A DNA stretch of 64,000 bases from DASVHS01 sp035468985 (GTDB taxonomy: Bacteria; Acidobacteriota; Thermoanaerobaculia; Gp7-AA8): positions 48,663 to 112,662 of the forward strand of contig DATISF010000033.1 in the NCBI GenBank assembly GCA_035468985.1, read 5' to 3'. The notes below the pieces were generated by a model. That model ran no database searches. It was not told the origin of the DNA and saw nothing but the letters and a program-made list of their open reading frames with translations. Shown here piece after piece: positions 48,301 through 54,750 of this stretch. Position 1 is the stretch's first letter, and each line of letters begins with the position of its first letter. The position numbers and the translations under genes are program-made.

Positions 48301-50587
48301 GCACCCAGCGGCGCTGGCGCCGCGCGTGCGCCAGGACGTTGGCGGGGTAGTCGTCGACGAGCTCGACGTCGGTGACGAGCGCCGTCCTCGCGTAGAGCCC
48401 TTCGAACAAATCGTGCGAGAGAAGAGTGTTGTCGGGAGCCCGCCCCTCGACGCTGGCGCGAAACGCATCGACGTCGTAGAGACCTTTGCCGGTGTAGGAC
48501 CCTTCAGCGAAGAGGTCCTGATACGTGTCCGACACCGCCGTCGTGTACGGATCGACGCCGGTGTGCCCTGCGTAAACCCGTGCGAACAGCGAACCGGCCG
48601 AGCTTGCATGGGTGACGCTCACGCGCGGCTGGAGGATGCCGAAACCCTCGGTGACCCGGCCCAGCGCCTCATTGAACACGGGACGATTGAGAGGATGAGC
48701 CAGGATTCCGACCAGAGCTCGAGCCGCATCGCGCGGGAGGCGTGTGTCGCTGTCGAGTGTCAGGACGTACCGGACGAGCGGAAGGACGGAGAGCTCGCCG
48801 ATCCGGGTCGTGAAGGTCGTATCTCCCGCGCCGCGAAGGAGGCGATTGAGCTCCTCGATCTTTCCGCGCTTCCGCTCCCATCCCATGAACACGCCTTCTT
48901 TGGGATTCCATCGGCGAGCGCGGTGAAAGAGAAAGAATCGATTCCTCCCTTCGCCGCCGTGGCGCCGGTTGAGCTCATCGATTCCGGCGACGGCCACGGC
49001 GAGGATCTCGTCCTCACCGGGAAGCGACTCCGCGGAGGCGTCGGGGAAATCGCTCAGGATCGCGAAATGCACGTTGGGATCGAGATTGCCGAGAGCCTGG
49101 ACTTCGAGGTGATCGAGAAGCCGGCGCACCCCGTCGGCGCTGGCGAACATCGTCGGAATGACGACCATGGTGCGGTCGCCATCGGGAATCCCGTCGGTGT
49201 AATCGAAACGGGGGAGCCGGCGCGGTGGAACGATCGCGGCCAGCCGCTGGATTGCCAGCATGGCCAGCTCGCTGGCGGGAATGAGAGCGAGAAGCGCCGC
49301 GATGAGCGCCATTTCCGGAGTGGCGGTGGAGCGGGCGTACACCCAGGCCGCCGCAACGGCGAGAGTCGTCAACAGAGCGATCGAGCCGAGGTAAGCGACG
49401 GTGATGTGCTTGAACGCGAATCGCCGAAATCGCGCGAAGACTCCCGGCCGATGCGCGACGTCGACCTCGAGTCCGGCTCGCCCGCGCCCGATCAGGTGAT
49501 AACCGACGTGTGCGGTCCGATGTCCCATCCCTTTTTCTTTGGCCGCCTGCCGAGCGCTCTCGATGGCACGAAGAGCGACGCGGATCTGCGCTTCGCCGGT
49601 CGGCTCGGCCAGTTCCTCGACCGCCTGGCGATAGCGATCGCGGCTTCCGAAATCCATCTGAAGGTACGCCGAGGCCGGGTCGCGCCGGAGAATCTGCTCG
49701 ACGAGGCTCACCCGTTCGAAGTAGCGGCTCCAATCAAAGGTCCCGCAGAGCCGGAGGCTGGTGATCGAGTTCTCCATCGAGACGACATCGATCGCTTCGC
49801 GCTGGTGCTCGGAGCGGACGGCATCCTCGGACGACGTTCCTCTGGCCACGAGATCGGCGTCGACGCGGGCGCAGAGCGCCGCGACACGCGGATCGTGCTC
49901 CCGCATCCGTTGGCGGAGCTGCTCGACGAAGGAGCAGGAAGGATCGTGGGGGAGATCCGGCGACGGGCCGGGTGTGTCGAGCCGGGCGATCACGTCGTTC
50001 GCCGATTGCCGCGCGGAACGGGCCGCCAGAATCAGCTCACCGAGGATCCGAACATTCTCCAGGAGCGAGAGCCGCAGCATGCTCGGCCAGGCCCAGAGCT
50101 CGCCGATCGTGAGCGGCGCGACGTTCTGGAATGCCGAAAGGAATCTCGTCAGCCGCTCGGAGTCGAGACGCCCATCGCCGTGCTGGACGAGCGCCACGGC
50201 CAGGGCGTGGATTCGCGCCTGTCCCACGTGCTCGCGCGCCGCCAGCTTCGGGAGCTTTCGGTAGTAGTGCGCGGGGAGATCGTGAAGAACCGAGCGCGAT
50301 TCCGATTCGAGGAGATGAAAGTTGTCGAGAAGCCACTCGGCGGCGGGATCGATCATTTCTCCGCGCCGGCAGTCGTCCGACAGCAGGCGATAGGTCTTCC
50401 GGAGAGATCGAACGTTCTCGCGGAGCCGCCCGAGAACGTCGTAGCCGCTGGTTCGTCCGGGCGTGAGCGTGAATCGGGCGGCCAGAGCCCGGGCCTGCTC
50501 TTCGAGCGCCTCGAGACTCAGGATTTCGCCGCGGAGAGGCTCGTTCTCTTCGGAACGACGTTTTCGGGAGAGCGAGATCCAGGACAT
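42359..50587 (-). CDS. ndvB: Cyclic beta-1,2-glucan synthase (GT84-GH94)
   Basis: A 2742-residue protein of the NdvB/ChvB/Cgs type, which polymerises, trims and cyclises beta-1,2-glucan for the periplasm. A soluble N-terminal region (about 1-400) precedes two membrane segments near residues 395-450. The glycosyltransferase domain holds VIPTMFASADGVRRLLDH at about 472, the DxD motif at D612-S-D614 and a later QRRRWVRGDWQI acceptor motif. More helices follow, then a glucoamylase-like region (WYDTESLAPLNPRYVSTVDSGN). Two carbohydrate-binding/GH94 modules end with CDWNDG at residues 2408-2413. The size is near Brucella Cgs (about 2867). It is transcribed alone, and no exporter gene is adjacent. 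Confidence 0.93.
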   Translation of the reverse strand: MSWISLSRKRRSEENEPLRGEILSLEALEEQARALAARFTLTPGRTSGYDVLGRLRENVRSLRKTYRLLSDDCRRGEMIDPAAEWLLDNFHLLESESRSVLHDLPAHYYRKLPKLAAREHVGQARIHALAVALVQHGDGRLDSERLTRFLSAFQNVAPLTIGELWAWPSMLRLSLLENVRILGELILAARSARQSANDVIARLDTPGPSPDLPHDPSCSFVEQLRQRMREHDPRVAALCARVDADLVARGTSSEDAVRSEHQREAIDVVSMENSITSLRLCGTFDWSRYFERVSLVEQILRRDPASAYLQMDFGSRDRYRQAVEELAEPTGEAQIRVALRAIESARQAAKEKGMGHRTAHVGYHLIGRGRAGLEVDVAHRPGVFARFRRFAFKHITVAYLGSIALLTTLAVAAAWVYARSTATPEMALIAALLALIPASELAMLAIQRLAAIVPPRRLPRFDYTDGIPDGDRTMVVIPTMFASADGVRRLLDHLEVQALGNLDPNVHFAILSDFPDASAESLPGEDEILAVAVAGIDELNRRHGGEGRNRFFLFHRARRWNPKEGVFMGWERKRGKIEELNRLLRGAGDTTFTTRIGELSVLPLVRYVLTLDSDTRLPRDAARALVGILAHPLNRPVFNEALGRVTEGFGILQPRVSVTHASSAGSLFARVYAGHTGVDPYTTAVSDTYQDLFAEGSYTGKGLYDVDAFRASVEGRAPDNTLLSHDLFEGLYARTALVTDVELVDDYPANVLAHARRQRRWVRGDWQILLWLLPLVPVGHGFARNTLPVMSQWKIFDNLRRSLVPPALLAFFAAAWIVLPGAPIVWTLGGLGVVGFPLITSLFQAIRWPQREEPSRVHLRAVVDDIATSFAQALLTLVLLAFHAWEMAQAIAITLVRLVVTHRRLLEWETAAVQAARAAGLLRGGIRSFFFEMAASPIAAVTVLALVEKVRPAALPVSIPFIVLWATAPLIAYWLSQPTPEIRHELEEEDRVLLFDVARKSWSYFETLVGPADHFLPPDNFQDGRTPAVAHRTSPTNIGLGLLSTLAAHDLGFLPPGPMVERFEKMLTTVESLERHEGHLLNWYDTESLAPLNPRYVSTVDSGNLAGALLALAAGCRDLARSNPELSERFTRVAARSETFAYGTSFGFLYDKERGLFSIGYRLADIAGPGRLDQGYYDLLASEARVASFFAIAKEDVRVEHWFHLGRPVVSVDGVPTLLSWSGSMFEYLMPLLLMKTYPGTLLDRTYRAVVRRQIAYGRRRHIPWGISESAYNVVDRLGNYQYKAFGVPGLGLKRGLADEVVVTPHATALAALVDPFEAAKNLRRLARADTLGPFGHYEAIDYTPRQPEEDGTVTPASRSGVVLKTYFAHHQGMTLVALANVLAKDVMVERFHSDPRIRATELLLQERTPRAAPIIEPRPAEESHRAEPAPWRAPRRIRSPHRHHPSAQILSNGSYITFVTNSGGGSSVFRDRAVTRWREDRTCDPGSQFLYLRDVHSGEVWSATYHPIGSEPAEYSAEFFAEKAAFERRDHQIDLRLEVAVSSEDNAEVRRIALTNRSDRTREIEVTSYVEISLASLAEDFAHPAFGKLFIETEWLPAATALLARRRPRSVKDPALIAFHVLSFEAKAPPRVEWETDRSKFLGRGRGPDDPIALDGRALSETAGAVIEPILSLRTRLRLGPGGFARLSFTTGVAEDETVAQALAQKYHDPGVAARTFSSAYTQSQVLLRHLGVTAEEVEIFDRLGSRVFFSDATLREDEEILAKNELGQSGLWGHAISGDLPIVLVRVTEPDDVGLVNQVLKAQEQWRLKGLRADVVILNEHPASYRDEMQVELTRLVELGPFAGWKSKSGGVFLLRPDAMPEKEVTLLATVARATLRGELGNLEQQIDRRDVQQSVSVPQPLPAALVDEPRDGEALDAPIAIPPLVMENGIGGFTTDGKEYVVVLEGDRETPLPWINVLANSGFGSIITSSGAAHTWSENCRENRLTPFANDPVTDPTAEAIFIRDEETGAVSGAAPGPLRRNARSARWIVRHAPGATRFARVAHGFEQELTVFVARDEPVKLSIVTLTNRSNRPRRLSLFSYNDWWLGPPKPGVSRFVMTERDAPTGAVLARQLYRDDPSERIAFAGASGPIRSATGDRREFLGRNGSLARAAGLGQPELSGRFGAGLDPCAALQVPIDIPPGETRRIVFLLGEGKSREDARRILEKYSAPSAADAELAQVERFWEETLGAVHVSTPDDSFDLLVNRWLLYQDLGSRVWARSGYYQASGAFGFRDQLQDVMALMLVRPDLTREHILRAAARQFVEGDVQHWWNPATGRGIRTHCSDDLLWLPWAAAEYVRVTGDRRILDVRIPFLEGPPLPSGEAEAFGQPKVSNQSGTLFEHCVRAIEKSLAVGAHGLPLIGSCDWNDGYNRVGFEGRGESVFVGWFLHLILGLVAPWCEERGDVPRADRYRAEQNRLGAMLEQAWDGEWYHRAYFDDGTPLGSAQNDEGKIDSVAQSWAVLSGAASRVRGERAIDAVRAQLVRRASEVVLLLTPPFDKTALDPGYIKGYLPGIRENGGQYTHAAQWVVLALTHLGRGDEAIELFHMLNPINHTRTESDVRRYQVEPYVVAADVYDHPSHRGRGGWTWYTGSAGWAYRVAIEGILGLRRRGAAFEVKPCIPSSWPGFSLQWRFGGSKYTIAVENPEPLCSGIALAELDGKAVDPEVIPLVDDGSEHRLLIVLGAPVATVEEPQTSSAR

Positions 50588-50729
50588 CGGTTTGACACCA
50601 GCGCCCAGTCGGCGTTCGCGACAGCAGCACTCTACCGCAACGTGCGCGCCTGATCGGACCGGCGCTCAGGGGAGTCAGCAAGGTTGTTGCCAGTTCAGAT
50701 CCGAGGCCGAACCGCGATACTCTGGCGCG

Positions 50730-51305
50730 ATGTTCGACTCGCGCAATCGTCTCCTCGCGGTTGGATTTCTCCTGTCGCTCGCCGTTCCAGCCTTTGCCGA
50801 AGACAAGTGCAGCGTGAAGGCCGTTCTCGGCGGGACGCCGGTCACGATGAAGCACTGCGCCGTGGCGCTTTACGACAGTGAAAAGAGCGTGACGCTGGTC
50901 TTTTCGGACAGCGCCTTCACGGCCAAACAGATCGAAGAATTCCAGGAGTCTTCCAGTCCGCCGGAGAAGGACGCGTCCGGAAAGGGGCGGACGATGATTC
51001 ATTTCGCATTCTGTCCGGGCGGCGGGAAACCCGTGCCCGACCGAGCCGCCGTGAAGCTCGTGGAGATGAGTGTGGAGGTCGGCAGCTCGCCGTTTCTCGG
51101 ATTTCAGAACGCCTACGATTTGCCGAAGGACAAGGCCATCGTGAACATCGAGAAGCTCTCGGGCGACTTGAAGTTGGGAGGCAAGCTCGCCGGACGGATC
51201 ACCGGCGGGAGGATGGCCGACGGCAAGAAGTATTCATGGGTCGCCGACTTCGACATGAAACTGCCGGCCAAGGCGGCGTTCGGCGGACAGGGCTGCGGGA
51301 ACTGA
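50730..51305 (+). CDS. Secreted protein of unknown function
   Basis: A 191-residue protein with a signal peptide (MFDSRNRLLAVGFLLSLAVPAFAED, cleavage about residue 23-24). The mature part is beta-rich and contains four cysteines (DKCSVKA, MKHCAVA, FAFCPGGG, GQGCGN) that could form two disulfides. Conserved-looking phrases are VTLVFSDSAFTAKQIEEF and GGKLAGRITGGRMADGKKYSW. No family is recognised. The frame is open upstream but similarity to secreted proteins starts at this ATG. The 188 bp downstream are gene-free. Confidence 0.7.
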   Translation: MFDSRNRLLAVGFLLSLAVPAFAEDKCSVKAVLGGTPVTMKHCAVALYDSEKSVTLVFSDSAFTAKQIEEFQESSSPPEKDASGKGRTMIHFAFCPGGGKPVPDRAAVKLVEMSVEVGSSPFLGFQNAYDLPKDKAIVNIEKLSGDLKLGGKLAGRITGGRMADGKKYSWVADFDMKLPAKAAFGGQGCGN

Positions 51306-51496
51306 GCATCTTGACGGCGACCTTCCACGATTCAAACTTCATCGCCAACGCTGAATAGCGCAATCCTCTATTTAGTGTTTCTTCACATCGGGAGGCGTCG
51401 CCTTGAAGCGCGCGAAATGACCGGAACGCGGCGCAACCGCGTCTTTGCCTACGACGCGTATCTTTCGATTCTGAATGAGGGAACGGAGGCACTGTG

Positions 51497-52774
51497 ATGC
51501 GAATCCTGATCGCTGCTCTCTTCGTGGTCACGACATCGGCCGTTGCGGTCGCGCAGAGCGTGCTCTTGCGCCCGCAGCGAGTGTTCGACGGTGCCAGCAC
51601 GGCGACGCATGACGGGTGGGTGGTCCTCGTGACCGGCGAGAAGATCGCGGCGGTCGGGCCGGTGGGGAGTGTCGCGGTGCCGGCGGGGACGACGACGATC
51701 GAGCTTCCGGGGATGACGCTCCTGCCGGGGCTGATCGATGCGCACTCGCACATCTTTCTGCATCCCTACAACGAGACGCTGTGGAACGATCAGGTGCTCA
51801 AGGAGCCACTCGCGTATCGCACGATTGCGGCGACGATCCACAGCCGCGACACGCTGATGGCTGGGTTCACCACGCTCCGCGACCTCGGCACCGAGGGCGC
51901 CGGGTACGCCGATGTTTCCCTCAAGAAGGCGATCGACGAAGGGCGCATCCCCGGTCCGCGGCTCTTCGTGGCCACGCGCGCGATCGTCGCCACCGCCAGC
52001 TATGGACCCGGGCCGAACGGCTTCGCGCCGGAGTTCGATCCGCCGAAAGGTGCGCAGGAGGCGAGCGGGTCGGCGGAGATTCTTCGCGCCGTTCGCGAGC
52101 AGATCGGGCACGGCGCCGACTGGGTCAAGGTGTACGCCGATTACCGTCGCGGCGGAGGAGCGTCGACGCCGACGTTCTCGCTCGACGAGTTGAAGACGCT
52201 CGTCGACGAGGCGCACAGCGCCGGCCGGCCGGTGTCCGCGCACGCCACCACGGCCGAAGGGATGCGCCGCGCGGTGCTCGCCGGCGTCGACACGATCGAG
52301 CACGGATACGGCGGAACCGATGAGGTCTTCAAGCTGATGGCGCAGCACGGCGTGGCATTCCTCCCGACGCTCACGGCCGAGGAGGCGTACTCGGAGTATT
52401 TCCGCGGGTACAAGCGAGGGGCGACGCCGTACACGTCGGACATGGAGAACGCGTTGCGCGCATTCAAGCTCGCGCTCGCGGACGGCGTCACGATCGGCTG
52501 CGGCGGCGACGTCGGCGTGTTCGCACACGGCCAGAATTACCGCGAGGTCGAGTGGATGGTGAAAGGAGGCATGACGCCGGCGCAGGCCCTGCTCGCCGCC
52601 ACCTCGGTGGACGCAAAAGTGCTGGGACAGCAGGAGCGTTTTGGCCGCGTGGCTCCCGGCCTCCTCGCGGATCTGATCGCGGTGGCAGGCGACCCGACGC
52701 GGGACATCACCGCGATCGAGCACGTGCCGTTCGTCATGAAGGGCGGGCGGATCTTCGTGCAGCCCGGGCATTGA
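51497..52774 (+). CDS. Secreted amidohydrolase (metal-dependent, imidazolonepropionase-like)
   Basis: A 425-residue enzyme with a signal peptide (MRILIAALFVVTTSAVAVAQ). The metal-binding pattern of the amidohydrolase superfamily is visible: HSH in GLIDAHSHIFLHP, the Lys of GADWVKVYADYRRGG, a His in VSAHATTAEGMRRAV, IEHGYG, and the Asp of GCGGDVGVFAHG. It ends DITAIEHVPFVMKGGRIFVQ. Substrate unknown (dipeptides, amides or cyclic imides are typical). ATG at 51497 follows GGAGGC by 8 bp; GTG at 51494 adds one residue. Part of its 3' end is repeated at 53195-53228. Confidence 0.88.
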   Translation: MRILIAALFVVTTSAVAVAQSVLLRPQRVFDGASTATHDGWVVLVTGEKIAAVGPVGSVAVPAGTTTIELPGMTLLPGLIDAHSHIFLHPYNETLWNDQVLKEPLAYRTIAATIHSRDTLMAGFTTLRDLGTEGAGYADVSLKKAIDEGRIPGPRLFVATRAIVATASYGPGPNGFAPEFDPPKGAQEASGSAEILRAVREQIGHGADWVKVYADYRRGGGASTPTFSLDELKTLVDEAHSAGRPVSAHATTAEGMRRAVLAGVDTIEHGYGGTDEVFKLMAQHGVAFLPTLTAEEAYSEYFRGYKRGATPYTSDMENALRAFKLALADGVTIGCGGDVGVFAHGQNYREVEWMVKGGMTPAQALLAATSVDAKVLGQQERFGRVAPGLLADLIAVAGDPTRDITAIEHVPFVMKGGRIFVQPGH

Positions 52775-52784
52775 GGCGCCGGCC

Positions 52785-53189
52785 ATGAGCGAACCATTGG
52801 AGATCTCCGTCGGCGCGTCGGCATCCGAGGAGGTCACCGTCACGCGCGAGCTCACCGTGGCGCATCGTGCTCCCGGAATGCCCGAGGTGTACGCGACGCC
52901 GATGATGATCTACCTGATGGAGATCGCGTCGGCGCACGCGATCCAACCATTCCTTCCGGTGGGATGGGTTTCAGTCGGCACCGAAGTGAATGTCCGCCAC
53001 CTGGCCGCTACGCCGATCGGCTTCGTGGTCAATGCTTCAGCAACGGTCATCGCGGTCAACGGCCGGACGGTGACATTCGCCGTGCGGGCGCATGATGGAG
53101 TCGAGTTGATCGGTGAGGGAACGCATACGCGCACGCTGGTGAGCCGCGATCGATTCAACGCGCGCGCCGCCGCGAAGGCGGCACGCTGA
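52785..53189 (+). CDS. FlK-like hotdog thioesterase
   Basis: A 134-residue single-hotdog protein resembling fluoroacetyl-CoA thioesterase. The pattern is APGMPEVYATPMMIYLMEIASAHAIQPFL, then VGTEVNVRHLAATPIG, NGRTVTFAVRAHDGVELIGEGTHTRTLV (cited in parts). Known FlK uses Thr, Glu and His residues; Glu47 and His residues in comparable positions are present here. The real acyl-CoA substrate is unknown. It starts 10 bp after the amidohydrolase stop and is probably co-transcribed. Confidence 0.82.
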   Translation: MSEPLEISVGASASEEVTVTRELTVAHRAPGMPEVYATPMMIYLMEIASAHAIQPFLPVGWVSVGTEVNVRHLAATPIGFVVNASATVIAVNGRTVTFAVRAHDGVELIGEGTHTRTLVSRDRFNARAAAKAAR

Positions 53190-53194
53190 CCGCT

Positions 53195-53236
53195 CGTTCG
53201 TGATGAACGGCGGGCGGATCTTCGTGCGGTCATCGT
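53195..53236 (+). pseudogene. Relic of an amidohydrolase 3' end
   Basis: The stretch encodes SFVMNGGRIFVR, nearly identical to PFVMKGGRIFVQ at the end of the upstream amidohydrolase. GGCGGGCGGATCTTCGTGC (19 bp) is an exact match. No other part of an amidohydrolase is present. It is a fragment from a duplication or a lost neighbour gene. Confidence 0.5.
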
Positions 53237-53324
53237 TGCGGGCGCCGACGGGCTGGATGCGAGGCGCCGCGACCTTGGCGATGCGGGACATCGTGGAGGA
53301 GCGGCAACGAAGCAGACGGCCCGT

Positions 53325-53480
53325 CGCCGCCCGCAACCCTCCGGGCTGGTGCCGGTTGCGGCCGATCTGCGGCGTCGCTGGTCGTCAACGATGTCACCAC
53401 ATCGCCTCCTCCTCGCTCCTTGCATCTCAGCCGCAAGCGGCACCAGCGAAATGCTGCGTATCTCTGACTCGCCACACTAG
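53325..53480 (-). repeat. Family B inverted-repeat element, degraded copy B2
   Basis: It shares CCCGCAACCCTCCGGGCTGG and GTGCCGGTTGCGGC with the reverse complement of B1, and later CGGCACCAGCGAAA and the end CGCCACACTAG. An extra segment of about 70-80 bp sits in the middle, and the left terminus is not recognisable. Its final AG coincides with the first bases of family A copy A9. Confidence 0.7.
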
Positions 53481-53656
53481 GGAAGCTCTGCGCAAGTCGT
53501 TGTTCACGTCATCCTGAGCCGCGAAGACGGCGAAGGATCTCGAAATGGCAGGCGTTTTCGGATCCCGAGATCCTTCGTCATGTCAGGCGTTGTCGCATCC
53601 TGAGATCCTTCGTCGCGCTTCGCCGACTCAGGATGACGACTTGTTCAGAGGTTCCT
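53479..53656 (+). repeat. Family A palindromic element, copy A9 with internal duplication
   Basis: AGGGAAGCTCTGCGCAAGTC to TTCAGAGGTTCCT, same orientation as A1. The GAGATCCTTCGTC segment occurs twice (about 53566 and 53602), making it roughly 34 bp longer than A1. It abuts B2. Confidence 0.85.
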
Positions 53657-53669
53657 GGCGCAGCGGACG

Positions 53670-53709
53670 TTGCACTTGATGGCGTTGTGCAAGTATTGTA
53701 TTGTATAAG
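53670..53709 (+). promoter_or_regulatory. Predicted promoter and operator of the Crp/Fnr gene
   Basis: TTGATG (53676-53681), 17 bp, TATTGT (53699-53704) form a plausible sigma-70 promoter. TTGCAC (53670-53675) and GTGCAA (53687-53692) are an 11-bp-spaced inverted repeat enclosing the -35 box, a likely operator, perhaps for autoregulation. Confidence 0.55.
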
Positions 53710-53754
53710 TCCGATGGACCAGCCAAAAAGCAGGAGCGCTCAGGACTCGCACGA

Positions 53755-54429
53755 ATGAATAAGGTTGGGATCCTGGAGAAGTTCGCCTTCTATCGGCAAG
53801 CACCCCACGCCTTACAGACCCAGATCGCGGCGGCCGCCGTGCCGGGCAAATTTCCCGCGGACGCGTACTTCTATCATGAGGGCGACCGCTGCGACAGCTT
53901 CGCCTTGGTGGGATCAGGCAACATCCGGGTGTTCAAGGAGGGTGGCACCGGCAGGCAAGTCACGCTTTATCACGTGCAGGACGGGGAAGCGTGCCTTGTG
54001 AACATGCTGTGCGTGCTTCTCGACAGGCCGACCATGGCTTCCGCCCAGACGGAGGTGGCCACGAATGCAGTCGTGCTTCCGGCGGCAGCAGTGCGCGAGT
54101 GGATCGCCACTCACGACGCTTTGCGGAACTTTGTGTTCGAAACGATGGCCGTGCGGGTCGTTGAGGTGATGACGCTGGTCGAGGAGATCAGTTTTCGCAA
54201 GACCGACAGGCGCCTGGCCTACTACCTGTGGCGGCGTTTTGCCAACGACGGTTCCCCGCTGCAGGCGTTCAGCGCCACGCACGAGGAGATCGCCGCCGAG
54301 CTCGGTACGGCGCGCGAAGTTGTCAGCCGGTTGCTCAAGATGTTCGAACGGCAAGGAGCGATCGAGATCGCCCGCAGACGAATCAGGTTGCGCAACGACG
54401 CTGTCCTTCGAAGCCTTACCGGAGACTGA
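53755..54429 (+). CDS. Crp/Fnr family transcriptional regulator
   Basis: A 224-residue regulator with an N-terminal cyclic-nucleotide-binding-like barrel (GDRCDSFALVGSGNIRVFKEG, GEACLVNMLCVLLDRPTMASAQ). A helical linker follows, then a winged helix (ATHEEIAAELGTAREVVSRLLKMFERQGAIEIARRRIRL). FNR-type N-terminal cysteines are absent, so it is not a classic oxygen sensor; the ligand is unknown. MNKVGILEKF at 53755 is chosen; the TTG at 53701 lies inside the promoter-like sequence. It stands at the left edge of an accessory block with which it may be functionally linked. Confidence 0.88.
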   Translation: MNKVGILEKFAFYRQAPHALQTQIAAAAVPGKFPADAYFYHEGDRCDSFALVGSGNIRVFKEGGTGRQVTLYHVQDGEACLVNMLCVLLDRPTMASAQTEVATNAVVLPAAAVREWIATHDALRNFVFETMAVRVVEVMTLVEEISFRKTDRRLAYYLWRRFANDGSPLQAFSATHEEIAAELGTAREVVSRLLKMFERQGAIEIARRRIRLRNDAVLRSLTGD

Positions 54430-54750
54430 CGAAAACCGCGGAAGTTGGTGACAAAGTCACCGACAACCTGCCATAGCCGAAACAAGGATGTCCTTCATGA
54501 GCACGAATAACTTGACGTGTTCCGAGGAGGCATCACGACGACGGCGGCAGCGGACCAGCGCGCCCGTGGGCACCAAGTGACGCTGACCGCGACCCCGAAG
54601 AACAACTCGACACGCTCAACCTGATCCCGACCGTGCGGTGGCAATCGGCGCGATTCCGCGTCACACCGAACGACGTGACAAACGGTCAAGGCGACCTTCA
54701 CGCGACGCTATGTGAAGGGGGCGAAGCAATCAAAGGAATAAGGAGACTTC
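54430..54750. other. Gene-free region with a possible decayed Ig-like domain
   Basis: No intact gene in 321 bp. Frame fragments at about 54564-54712 read GHQVTLTATPKNNST, then after a frame change IPTVRWQSARFRVTPNDVTN and DLHATL. This is the order of a bacterial Ig-like (Big_2) domain. It looks like the remnant of a secreted Ig-domain protein similar to those downstream. AAAGGAATAAGGAGA at the end is the ribosome site of the next gene. Confidence 0.4.

Noticed and set aside
47972..50653. Long forward open frame (893 codons) opposite the glucan synthase gene
   Set aside because: It is antisense to a clearly conserved gene. High-GC coding sequence commonly leaves the complementary frame open, and the translation has no domain similarity.
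51417..51496. 25-codon leader-like ORF overlapping the amidohydrolase start
   Set aside because: There is no ribosome site before its ATG and no codon pattern that suggests attenuation. It may be chance.
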